A model generated the notes under the pieces. That model made no database searches, was not told the origin of the DNA, and was given only the letters and a program-made list of their open reading frames with translations. The position numbers were made by a program, and so were the translations under genes. From the NCBI GenBank assembly GCA_027924645.1, contig BSBN01000233.1:12232501-12296500 (forward strand): a DNA stretch of 64,000 nt, given 5' to 3'. Positions 45,004 through 55,305 of the stretch are shown here, one piece after another. Every line of letters starts with the position of its first letter. Within the stretch, counting starts at the first letter, position 1. The DNA comes from Cunninghamia lanceolata (taxonomy: Eukaryota; Streptophyta; Pinopsida; Cupressales; Cupressaceae).

Positions 45004-46341
45004 TGTTGCAAATATGTGCTTAATCGTGTTGTCATTGATGTCAACATATTCTTGTTTCCATTTGTGTCAACTGTATCCTATTCTATTAGAAGACTGGAAT
45101 GTTGAGGATATTGAGAAAATTAATGAAGCTCAATGTATGCGGACCATATGGATATGTAGAGGATTGTCTAAAGTAGCTCCAATCAAGATTTGAGAGGTTC
45201 ACATGTCGATTTGAAGAAGCTATGGCCATCTGAGTAGAACTAGGTTTTGCTATGTTTAGAGGAGATAGAGTGATAGTAAACTGGTCTGGATTACTCCACA
45301 TTGAAATATTATGATCTATGGATATAGAGGCATGTTTGGGAAGTCAGTGTGTATCATCAACTCAAGTGGTTAGTGGTTTGGAGGTCCACAAACAATCTTT
45401 CTTGTATGACTGTCATGACAGACAGTGTTCTTGAGGTTTCAGATGAAGATGCAAGTGATTCTGATGATTTGGAGGAGTGTAGATGTTTTCGTTGAATTTA
45501 ATGTGCTTGTGGAGGTCTTTGGATCATTTGACTACTATGTTGGAGGTCCGCATTGAAGTTTCAGCTCATTGGTGAAGATTTCCTTCTCGGTGTTGCTGTT
45601 CTTCCCAGTCTTGGTCGACCGGATGATTCAAGAGTGTTGCAGATGATCTAAGAGCAATTTGACAGAGGATGGCATGTTGATCAAGGAAGATTTGAGTCCC
45701 AGTTATGTTTGGCCAATAGCTTAGTGATTCGTACTAAGTCAAATGCTTGTAGTGCTAACCTTGATGTTTATTCCAAGGTTGATGAAGCATATAAAGGCTT
45801 GTAGTTGAGTTGTTGAAAATCATCCTTGTGCAAAATAATAAAATCCCAAAAAAGGATCAAAAGCAAAATAGAGAAGAGGAGCAAAGGAGCAAGAACAGTA
45901 AAGGATGAAGTGATAATAAAGAAGTATTTGGGAGAAGAGCAGAAGTTTTATGAGCACTCAATGAGACTAAACCAAGCATGAAGAAGATGCTATTTCTTAG
46001 TTAATTATTTTTGTATTAAACATAAATTCTATAGGAAGTGAGCCTCTCTTTGAGAAGTGAGCCCGAAGGCAAGTGCCTTCCCCCTTTTAAGTACTTTTAA
46101 CAGGGTATGAATCTTGTGGGTTAACCCCACCATGGCTTTTCCCTTAACCGGGTTTCCACATAAAAAATCTTGGTGTTAAGTGTGTTAATTGTGTTTATGC
46201 TCATGTGCTATTGTTTCATTCTTTAATATTTGCATCATTAATCTATTTATAAGTTGTGAAAGAAGATTAAAAGGAAGATAAAGTTAATATTGTGGGACAA
46301 CTAATTCAACCCCCTCTCAGTTGTCTGTCCTAATTCCAATA
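45004..46341 (+). repeat. 3' LTR of E4
   Basis: About 1338 bases. Aligns with 39140-40459. Its terminal CA has become TA. Confidence 0.93.
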
Positions 46342-47113
46342 CCTATTTTCTTCTTTGCCCTGCACTTCCAACAGCCTGCACTGCTTTCCTACAACTCCAC
46401 TTCTTTCACTTCTATAACTTGTAACCTGTAATCACAAAAAACTAGGTTGGGGGTTGTGATTTTTAGAGGCTTTCCTCAGTCAAGCCCCGGAGAGACATTC
46501 AAGTCTTCCGAACACCATTGTCAAATAAAGAGTGCATATCCCTACGGGATAGAGGCAAAATCTAAATGATAAATGATAGAAAATACAATTGATATCACCT
46601 TGTAGTGTAGATCTCACATAAATAAAGGTTCTTCAATCACATGAGAAGATGAAGCCAAATTTGCAATCACAAACACAATAACAAAGCTCTACTCTTGCAA
46701 CAATGAATATCTTGAAATCACAAGTATGCCAAAAGTTCACAATCATCTTCTAGTTTACAAATGAATCACTAATCATGCTTATATATGCAACTATAAACAT
46801 TCCCACTAAGAATTTCGTAATTCAAACTTAGGATGTCAGCATAGGACCTAATAACGGTCACAAAATTGACACCCAAAAATAGGTCCTGACCTAAAATAGG
46901 GTAGAACTAGAGCACGGATGCCTAAGTCCTCCCCCTATTTCAGGCAGGATTTATGTTAGGCACATCCCCTAGGTCCCATTTGCCATGAAACTTCAGGGTC
47001 TTCTCATCAGGAGTCACCATTAACATGCAAGATGACCTAAATGCATTCTAAAGAACTCGGGAGCTAAACCTTAAGAGGGAAAAGCCCCCAAGGGGACATT
47101 TTCTGACATAACA
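46342..47113 (-). repeat. 5' LTR of E3, outer segment
   Basis: Continues the match to 32817-33591 and ends CTGACATAACA; the TSD-like ggggc follows. Confidence 0.9.
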
Positions 47114-47589
47114 GGGGCCATTTTTTGCCCTAATTTGTGCTTCAGGGGGGTCTTCTTGTTTTTGTCATATCTTGAGCAAACAGAGTCATATTTTCAAAAA
47201 ATGAATAGGCATTAGAAAGATGGTTCGGAGAACAATCCAGTGGTGTAGGTATCTTTTCCATATTTTTCTTCTAGTGACATTTATTTCTATTTGAAGTCCA
47301 GATACCATTTTTGGCCTTTGAGTTCGTATCTTTTTTCCACAATCTATGATTTTTGTGATTCTTGTGATGTTGGAAAGGTATTGAGGAGATCTACACAACC
47401 ATCCATGCACTTTTTCTAGATTCAGCCCCAGGTATTCTTTATTCAGTTTGTTAGTTTTATGGATTTTGTTTGATATTCTAAACTTTTTGGCACTTGGAGA
47501 AGTTATGTTTGTTTTGTTGGGCTTCATTTATTGGTATTAATACATATTCATATTGTTGATCTCTGGTCTGATTTATTTGAGGAGATATC
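47114..47589 (+). other. E2 leader, right of the E3 insertion
   Basis: Non-coding; continues the E2 leader. The minus ORF 47186-47527 has no motif. Confidence 0.55.
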
Positions 47590-48250
47590 ATGGGTTTTGC
47601 TATTCACCCTTCTGTGGTAACCTTGGGTAAGGATAATTATGAGTCTTGGTGATAAGGTATATTGACACATCTCAGGTGGCTTAATCTTTTGCCTTATCTT
47701 TATGGACTCATACCTGACCCAGATACACCTGGGAAGAAATATGCATGGGGAAATTAGACTGATCATATTGTAGGATTGATTGGTTCTAGTGTTGATTTTG
47801 ACACTATGTGTTCTATTTCACATATTGAGTGCTCATGCACTCTTTGGACTAGTATTTGGGAGATCTATGGAGAGCCACATATCTCTTCTTTCCTAGATGA
47901 TCTTGCTATGGATTGCCACAACCCCTTGATGATGCAAATTGCATACCTTTAGATGATGATATAGTTGAGGAGCTTGCATATTTGACAGGTCTTGCTAGTT
48001 CAGATGATACTGAGACTTCACTTGCTTCTTCTTCTCCTCTTATCGATATCACATCTTTATTACCTATTGCTACATTAGATTCTCTGCAATAGGGTATTAT
48101 GAGTCTTCCAAAGATTGCTCATTGGGACACATATCTACTAGATATATCATTGTTGTTCGTAGAGTCCCACCTTGCAGATTTGGAGGACCACATTGAGGAC
48201 ATTTGTCTTCTATTTGATGATATCTTCATTGTCACTTTGCATCACCATCA
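47590..48250 (+). pseudogene. E2 gag-like ORF remnant
   Basis: The ATG at 47590 opens MGFAIHPSVVTLGKDNYESW, resembling the copia gag N-terminus (ligand-like LxGxNYxxW). It is followed by LRWLNLLPYLYGLIPDPDTPGKKYAW and DHIVGLIGSSVDFDTM. Stops TGA/TAA at about 47650 and TAG near 47755, then a frameshift near 47920 into an acidic Ser-rich stretch. No zinc knuckle or pol follows before the LTR. Weak but consistent with its place in a copia-type element. Confidence 0.55.
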
Positions 48251-48914
48251 TCTTCTTTAGAGATTGTTCTTCATCCTTCTATTCAGTCATAGTTTTGTAG
48301 TAGATTGGAGTCTTTTAAGTAGTTCTCAGGAGCATCATTGTTGTCTTTGGATCATGTGCAAAGTTTAGAGACATTTATCCTTCTTCTTGTATATTCCTAT
48401 CCAGAATGGGAAGACATCATGCACACATCTGTAGTTTTATTTCTTCTCGAGGGGAGAATGTTGTTCGACGTTCATGGGTCTTCATTTTTATTTTGTGTCG
48501 AGCATCTTCCAGTACTACAGGAGTCATCTTGAGGAGTGACTACATGGTCTCTCTTCTCATCTCTATTTTGGGAGGGAACATTTCCTCGCATGGGGTTTCA
48601 TCCTTCTCACTTCTAGGGGGTCCTCAGACCTTCTCTCTTCTTCCTCTCATATGGGGGGCATTCATGATTGTACTTTTGTGATGGATTTAGTTCTTGGGGG
48701 GTCTTAGTGTTAGTCCTTCCATCACATGTTCTTGTACTTGTTGTATTTTCTCTCTTTTGGAGAGGAGTTTTCTCCCACTAGGTTTTTCTCCTTTTCTCCA
48801 CTTTATGAGAGATTCTTGTTGTACATGGGTACCTTACATGGCCTTGTAGCCAAGACCTATTCTTGCATTAGTTGCATGTTTTCCATTTCTCCCTAAGTTG
48901 CACTTAAGGGGGGG
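48251..48914 (+). other. E2 3' untranslated region
   Basis: T- and C-rich tract with short ORFs (48338-48681) lacking motifs. It ends in a G-run PPT at 48906-48914. Confidence 0.55.
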
Positions 48915-49176
48915 TGTTGGTGTAATTAAATATTTAATTACACTTTATGAAGTGGACTTAGGGCTAATTTTAGTCTTAGGTTATTCTTAAGTCATATTAG
49001 GGTTTTCTAAACTTGCAAATATAAAAGAAAGTTCTCACATGTAATTCATTAATCCAATTCATTAATTACATCCAATATTGTGCAAATTTATCCTCTTTCC
49101 TTTTTTCTCTTGCAGAAGGTTATTCCTAGGTTTTGCAGGTGATCCTAGTGGCTTGAGTCAATCAGTGACTCTCACA
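48915..49176 (+). repeat. 3' LTR of E2
   Basis: 262 bases, TGTTGGTGTAATTAAAT...CTCTCACA; followed by the TSD atttg. Confidence 0.93.
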
Positions 49177-50008
49177 ATTTGAACCCTAAGGAGTCAATTG
49201 ATTGGATAAATGGCATGGAAGAATACTTTGAGTATGAAGAAATTGAAGATCTAAAAAGAGTGAGATTTGAAAAAACTAAGTTGAAAGGACATGTTGCTAT
49301 TTGGTGGAAAGAATTTCAGTTGGATAGAAATAGGAAGAGAAAGGAGAAAATCATAAAATGGGATAGAATGGTGATAAAATTGAAGAATTGGTTCATACCT
49401 GCTAACTATGAGCTAGAATTACTAAAGAGATTGTAAAACCTAAGACAAAAAGAGAAGACAATGAAAGAGTACATTGAAGAATTTTACAAGATGATTATTA
49501 GGATTGGGCATAGTGAATCTAGCAAGGAGAAAGTTGTGTGGTACATAAATGGACAGAGAATAAACATTCAATAAGAACTAAGATTGGTAAGGATGACAAC
49601 AGTGGAAGAAGCATATCAACTTGTGTTGAAGGTTGAAGATAAGTTGAACAAGAGATTTGAGCATAGACAAAGAGGTAGAGGATGTAGATTCTAGAAAGGT
49701 AGGACACAATGTGGAGAAGGAAGATCATATATAGAGCATAATAAGGAAAGTGGTCCATACCACAAAGAAGAAAGAGATAACAATTCATATCATTAAGGGA
49801 GAGATGATAGGAGTTTCTACTGAGGTGCAATAATAGAGGAAGTCATAATTCTCACCACAATGAAGGATAGCAAGGGGATGAAAGAGGATTTGATAAAAGA
49901 TCATCCAAAGGAACTTCTTTCAAGTGGGGAGGCAAAGGACACTCAACATTTGAATATCATCAAAGGAGTACTAACAAAAGGATAGAGAATAGTGCAAGGG
50001 TAGCATAT
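49177..50008 (+). pseudogene. E1 gag, C-terminal piece
   Basis: Resumes the gag core cut by E2: NPKESIDWINGMEEYFEYEE, HVAIWWKEFQLDRNR, WFIPANYELELLKRL (to 49436), then YIEEFYKMIIRIGHSE. Further stops and frame changes through 50000; the zinc-knuckle area (49915-49960) is degraded. Parallel to E6 20300-19500. Confidence 0.85.
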
Positions 50009-50750
50009 GTGGAGGAAGAACCAGTTGGATCACCAAGTTTAGTAGGAAAACTAGAGAAGGGTGAATCATTGGTAATGAGGAGAGCTTTGTTGCAAGAAGA
50101 AATAATTGAGGAGCCACCGCAAAGGAAAAGTTTGTTCTGGACAAGATGCAAATTAGGAGGTAAGTGTTGTAAGGTTAGCATAGATAGTGGTAGTACTGAC
50201 AATTTGGTTTCAGAAGAGATGGTAAGGAAGTTGAATCTAGAGAGGTCGAAACACCCAAATCTATGCAAGACAGCATGGATTCAAGATAAACACAAGATAT
50301 TGATAAGTGAGTAATGTTTGGTGAAATTTCATATAGGATCATATGATGATGAAGTATTGTGTGATATTATTCCAATGGATGTATGTCATATATTTTTGGG
50401 AAGACCATGGCAATATGATAGAAAGGAAATTCATGATGGGAGGAAGAATACCTATACTATAACATCAAATGGGAAAAGACATATCGTGATACCTTTGGAA
50501 GAAGAGAGAAAGAGTGAAGTATGTGACAATGCTAGAATATGCTTATTAGATGGAAGGAAAATTTTTGACGGGATGAGACATGAGAACATGTGTTTTTCAT
50601 TGATTCCAAAGAGGTTTGGTACCCAAAGTGCAAAAAACACCACCGCAAAAGGAGAAGATCCACCACAGAAGGAAGTAGCAAAATTGTTGACACAATATCA
50701 AGATATTGTATCGAAGAATGTACCTGAAGGATTACCACCATTCTAGAGTA
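50009..50750 (+). pseudogene. E1 protease region
   Basis: GGKCCKVSIDSGSTDNLVSEEM (50156-50221) carries the D-S-G active site. The SYDDEVLCDIIPMDVCHIFLGRPWQYDR segment follows after one TAA (50312). The frame continues to VPEGLPPF at 50746 and a TAG. Confidence 0.85.
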
Positions 50751-51880
50751 TCAGTCATCATATGGACCTCATACATGGAGCCATTTTTTCCAAACAAAGT
50801 GGTGCATAGGATGACACTAGCAGAAAATACAGAGCTAAATAGACAAATACAAGAGTTGTTAAGGAAAGGATTGATCAATGAAAATTTGAGACCATGTGCG
50901 GTACCTGTAGTATTAGCACCAAAGAAAGATGGAGAATGGAGGATGTGTACAGATTCAAGAGAAATCAATAAGATCATAGTAAAGTATAGATTTCCATTGC
51001 AAAGGATGGATGATATTATGGCTTGTTTAAATGGCGCAAAGTACTTCACAAAGATAGACCTAAAGAGTGGATACCATCATATCATAATCAAAGAAGGAGA
51101 TGAATGGAAGACTGTATTCAAGACAAATGAAGGATTGTATGAGTGGTTAGTCATGCCTTTTGGATTGACTAATGCACCAAGTACATTCATGAGGTTGATG
51201 AATGAAGTATTGAAGAATTTCTTGGGTAAGTTTGTTATTGTCTACTTAGATGATATTTTGATTTTTAGTAGAACCAAAGAAGAACATTTGTGGCATATTA
51301 GATAATTATTTTAGAGGCTAAGGGAAGATAAATTACTGATAAACATCAAGAAATGTAGTTTCATGAAGACAAAACTAGTCTATTTGGGATTTGTGATTTC
51401 TATGGAAGGATTGAAGATAGACCCCGAAAAAGATCTTTTCATGGATTGGAATGTTTCTACTAGAAGTTCATTAGATATTTTAGTACCATATGCACACTAA
51501 TGACAAGTACCATGAGAGGAGATCAGAAATATTTTAAATGGACATCAAGAGCACATAGGAGTTTTGAATTGTTGAAGCAAAAGGTGATAGAGCAACCAGT
51601 GTTAGCATTACCAAATTTTAACAAAGTATTTCAAGTGGATTGTGATGCCAGTGGAAATACAATAGGAGTAGTGTTAATCCAAGAAGGGAGACCAATAGCA
51701 TGTTTCAGTGAGAAGTTGAATGATGCAAGGAAGAGATATTCAGTTTATGATCAAGATTTCTATGCCATAATTCAAGCCTTGAAAAAGTGGAGACATTACT
51801 TGTTGCCAAAGGAGTTTTTGTTGTACATTGACCATCAAGCTTTGCAATATCTAAGTAGTTAGGGTAAGTTCAATCAAAGA
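50751..51880 (+). pseudogene. E1 reverse transcriptase and RNase H with internal deletion
   Basis: RT runs through [42 protein letters not shown] and the catalytic YLDD (51241-51252). After KIDPEK (about 51430) about 16-17 codons present in E6 are missing, and the frame shifts before FHGLECFY. RNase H follows ([30 protein letters not shown], to 51862). The active-site Asp pair is intact but the connection region is not. Confidence 0.9.
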
Positions 51881-53457
51881 CACATGAGATGGGTAGAGTT
51901 CATGCATAGTTATACATTTGTGTTGAAACACAGGAGTGGGAAGTCAAACAAAGTTGTAGATGCATTAAGTAGGTGGAGGAACTTGTTAATAGAAATGTGG
52001 ATAGAAGTAATGGGATTTGAGGAGTTGAAACACTTGTATGAAGCTGAATTGGATTTTGTGGAAGCCTAGAAATCATGTAGAGAACTGGTATTGAAAAGTA
52101 AGAGCAAGTGATTGGACTATTTCATTTAGGATGGTATGTTGTTCAAGGGGAGCCAATTATGTATTCCTAGGAGTTTAACGACAGAGAATTTGATCAAGGA
52201 GAAACATAGTGGTGGATTAGTAGGACATTTTGGTATTGATAAAACAATAGCTTTGGTTAATGAACATTATTTTTGGCCTTAGATATATAAGGATGTAAGG
52301 AAGTTTGTCTAGTAATGCAGAATGTGTCAAGTTGCAAAAGGGAGTAGTTAGAATACTGGATTATATAAACCTTTGATAGTACCAGAGAGACCTCGGGAAG
52401 ATTTAAGCATGGATTTCATATTAGGGTTACCAAGAAAACAAAGGGGACATGATTCTATATTCCTAGTAGTGGACATATTCAAAGATGGTGCATTTCATTC
52501 CTTGTAAGAAGCGTGATGTTGTGAATGTTGTCAACCTATTTTTCAAGAAGATTGTGAGATTGCATGGATTATCAAAGAGTATAATTTAAGATAGGGATAC
52601 AAAGTTCATAGGATATTTTTGGAGCACATTGTGGAAGAAGATGAAGATAGATCTAAATCTCAGTTCAGCATTTCACCCACAGACAGATGGACAAATAGAA
52701 GTGGTAAATAGGAGTTTAGGAAACTTGTTGAGATGCTTGGTAGGAGATAAGGTAGGAAATTGGGATATAATTCTACTGCAAGTAGATTTTGCATACAATA
52801 ATTCAGTGAACAAAAGTATAGGAAAGACACCATTTGAATGTGACTGGACTACAACCTAGAGGAGTTCTGGAGATTAGAGATATCAATATGGAGAAAAAAA
52901 GGAGTGCAGAAGCAAAATAATTTGCATGATACATGGAAATAGTATAGAATCATGTCCAAAAGCATTTGGAAGAGATGAACAGTAAGTATAAGGAACAAGC
53001 TAATGAGAAAAGAAGGCATAAAGAATTTTTTGTTAGGGACGAAGTCATGGTATATCTCATAAAGGAAAGGTTTCTAGTAGGGATATACAACAAGCTGAAA
53101 ATGAGGAAATTTGGACCATGTAAGATTCTCAAGAAGTTTGATTCAGGTAATGCATATGAAGTGGAGTTACCAAAAGTATTTGGCATATCACCCATATTCA
53201 ATATTGAAGACCTACATTAGTACTATGAAGGACAATAAAGTGACAACACCACAGAATTTTGTTTGAAGGATCAAATACCACATCAACAACAAGACCAGAT
53301 AGAGCATATTTTGAATAGTGGAGTTGGGTGCAGTACCAGAAATAAGAAGTATAGGGAATATCTAGTTAAGTGGAAAAGAAGACTGAAGGAAGCTCCCTCA
53401 TGGATTTATCAGGCTAAGGTAGACCGCATTGGTTTTCCTCTAGCCCCAAGAAAGTGA
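51881..53457 (+). pseudogene. E1 integrase and chromodomain
   Basis: Zinc-finger region (about 52200-52340), core ([10 protein letters not shown] near 52450; [25 protein letters not shown] at 52672-52744, where Gln is kept unlike E6), KTPFE, then in another frame the beta domain (FGPCKILKKFDSGNAYEVELPKVF, 53110-53180) and chromodomain end (YREYLVKWKRRLKEAPSWIYQ, 53350-53412), stopping at TGA 53455-53457. Several frameshifts. Confidence 0.88.
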
Positions 53458-53488
53458 GGGACTCACTTTTCAAACAACCTTGGGTGTT

Positions 53489-54278
53489 TGATGCAGGAGC
53501 ATCCAGGTTGAAAGGCAATCTTGCATCAACCAAAAACATATTTTCTTTCAGTATTCAGTCATATCAATATCAATAGATTGCACCGCATTTGCATGATCAC
53601 TTCATAGTTCATGGCACAAGATGAAGACTCAATACTATGTCATCTACATCATATCCAGATTTTAGGAGGTTTGCAATTATCTACAGAGAGTTATCACCAT
53701 CAAAAGCATCATCAAGAGCCTCAGTTCAAAATAGACAACATTCATCTTGGCATGTGAGGTTTGCGGCACCTTCCTGTGACATGGAACACCAAATAAAACA
53801 TCTCACAAGGTAGTATGGGACCAGAGGCACCTTCATTCAGAACCACAACATGTTCCCTCAACACGCAAAGCATCACCATATGATTTATGGCTGACCTACA
53901 CATTTCAACAAGCCTTGGGTTTTGGAACCTCTTAAAGACAACGTGAATCATTCCTTGAGCTGGGAATTGGTATATAAGCATTCATTAGATGCATTATGAA
54001 AGTAGTGAAGATGGTAGTTGATAGGTAGTTCTTAGTAGTTGATTTGCAGAAGGTGCTACCAAGCCATATCTTTCATGTAACTTGTAATAAGTCAGAGGGC
54101 CTACGAGCCAATTGTAGTCCACATGTTGTTGGCATATGAGAGTTGTAACTATTTGTGATGATGAATCAATGAAATTCAAATTTATTGTTTCAATCATTGT
54201 GTTTATTCCATTGTGTTTACTCTAAGGCTGCACAGTTGGACATTCCTTTCTTTGGACCCTCCTACCGTGATTGCACCA
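53489..54278 (+). repeat. 3' LTR of E1
   Basis: 790 bases, TGATGCAGGAGCATCC...GATTGCACCA; followed by the TSD copy atctt. Confidence 0.94.
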
Positions 54279-54283
54279 ATCTT

Positions 54284-54361
54284 GTATGTGTATGAAATGG
54301 TTTCCATGAGTACATAAAGATAAGGAATTAATCTAGTAGATAATCACTAGTGTTGTATGTT
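54284..54361 (+). repeat. 3' LTR of E0, second segment
   Basis: Matches 22655-22730 of the E0 5' LTR; bounded by E1 on the left and E5 on the right. Confidence 0.88.
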
Positions 54362-54366
54362 ATTTC

Positions 54367-55305
54367 TGTAGACACCCAAAATTGACTGATTTTAACATTT
54401 ATACATTTATTGCATTTTGCACTGCATACATTATGTCGTCTAGCACACTTGTAATCAAAAATCTCATTTTCTTCTATATCTCCATAATTAATTAAATAAA
54501 TTTTATTTATTCAATTAATTTCCTTTATTCTTCTATTTTCCATAAATAATTAAATAATTTTAAATTATTTAATTAACTCATCTTTCTTCTAAAAAATAAA
54601 TAAAATCCATATTTTATTTATTTTCCCTATCATGCAAATAAATTAAATAAATTTTATTTATTTAATTTATATTTTATTTTCCTCCAACATTCTCTCTCGT
54701 TTAAATAATAAATTAAATAAATACAATTATTCAATTTATTATGTATTTTTCCCACCTTCTATTTTCTTCTAAACGTGCAAGTGTCCTTGAAAATAGCAAG
54801 AAATTAAAAATCAAATCATGGGAAAGATTTATTAAATTAGAAAAAATCTATGATTTCCACCAAAAAATAGAAATATCCTATTTCAAAAGAAGCATCTTAT
54901 CCTCTCATGGACACTTGGTGTGTGCACATTCATCCTCATTTCTCAACCATTGATTTCTCCTTTTATCCTCCACCATTGATCATCCATCTTGCTTGCTTAT
55001 AAATCTACCCTCTCATAAGCCATTTTGCATGTATTGAGTTTGATACCCTTACACTATCGAAATCACATTGGAACCTTTGCATCATTCTTCTTCAATCTTT
55101 CATCCATTTTCATCTATCATTTTCTATCATTCATCTTCATATCATCGTTATGATGCGTATCAGAGCAATCAACATCAACACAATCTTCATCAATCAATCA
55201 GGCTTTCATCCATCATTCAAGATATCAAGGTATTTCGAAGGGTTTAGATTGACGTAATGGTATTTATTGTTTTATCTATCATTTTGTCCAAATTTTTCAT
55301 ACACA
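54367..55305 (+). repeat. 5' LTR of E5
   Basis: 939 bases, closely matching 60999-61936. Contains five consecutive AT-rich palindromes (about 54484-54741). The ORF at 54741-54953 is repeated in the 3' LTR only because the DNA is; I do not call it a gene. Confidence 0.94.
54484..54741. repeat. Five back-to-back AT palindromes in the E5 5' LTR
   Basis: Inverted repeats of roughly 30-38 bases follow each other with short pyrimidine-rich spacers. The same series is at 61116-61372 in the 3' LTR. Confidence 0.85.

Larger units (their letters stand above)
39140..46341 (+). mobile_element. E4: full-length copia element inside the E3 LTR
   Basis: LTRs are 39140-40459 and 45004-46341. It has a PBS (40462-40473), gag, protease, integrase, RT and RNase H in copia order, and a PPT at 44991-45003. 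7.2 kb in total. Inserted in the 5' LTR of E3, as shown by the uninterrupted copy at 32370-33591. No TSD is visible, and the left flank carries a PPT-like string. In-frame stops and two frameshifts inactivate it. Confidence 0.94.
32370..47113 (-). mobile_element. E3: gag-only gypsy element (minus), host of E4
   Basis: LTRs are 32370-33591 and 38689-47113; the second is split by E4 at 39140-46341. Flanks are ggggt (32365-32369) and ggggc (47114-47118), a TSD with one mismatch. LTR ends on the minus strand are TGTTATGTCAG and ...CTATTAAACA. The internal region (33592-38688, 5.1 kb) codes for gag on the minus strand and then repeats; no protease, RT or integrase is seen. It is probably a non-autonomous element of a Tat/Athila-like gypsy lineage, judging by the gag zinc-finger form. 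Confidence 0.9.
31281..49176 (+). mobile_element. E2: short-LTR, gag-only copia-type element, TSD atttg, host of E3
   Basis: LTRs are 31281-31546 and 48915-49176. Direct repeats atttg lie at 31276-31280 and 49177-49181. The PBS directly follows the first LTR and a G-rich PPT precedes the second (48906-48914). With E3 (32370-47113) removed, the internal region is only about 2.6 kb and shows a gag-like start but no protease, integrase or RT, so E2 appears non-autonomous. Confidence 0.9.
30002..54278 (+). mobile_element. E1: gypsy chromovirus-type element, TSD atctt, host of E2
   Basis: LTRs are at 30002-30800 and 53489-54278, with direct repeats atctt at 29997-30001 and 54279-54283. The PBS is at 30803. 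Gag is split by E2 (31281-49176) at codons for the same protein site seen uninterrupted in E6. After removal of E2 the element is about 6.4 kb, like its sister E6. Several frameshifts and an internal RT deletion disable it. Confidence 0.94.

Noticed and set aside
47186..47766. Minus-strand ORFs at 47186-47527 and 47548-47766
   Set aside because: No family motif; the plus strand carries the gag-like start of E2 and the PBS/PPT set the plus orientation.
54741..54953. 70-codon ORF found twice (also 61372-61584)
   Set aside because: It repeats only because it lies in both LTRs of E5; low complexity and no motif.
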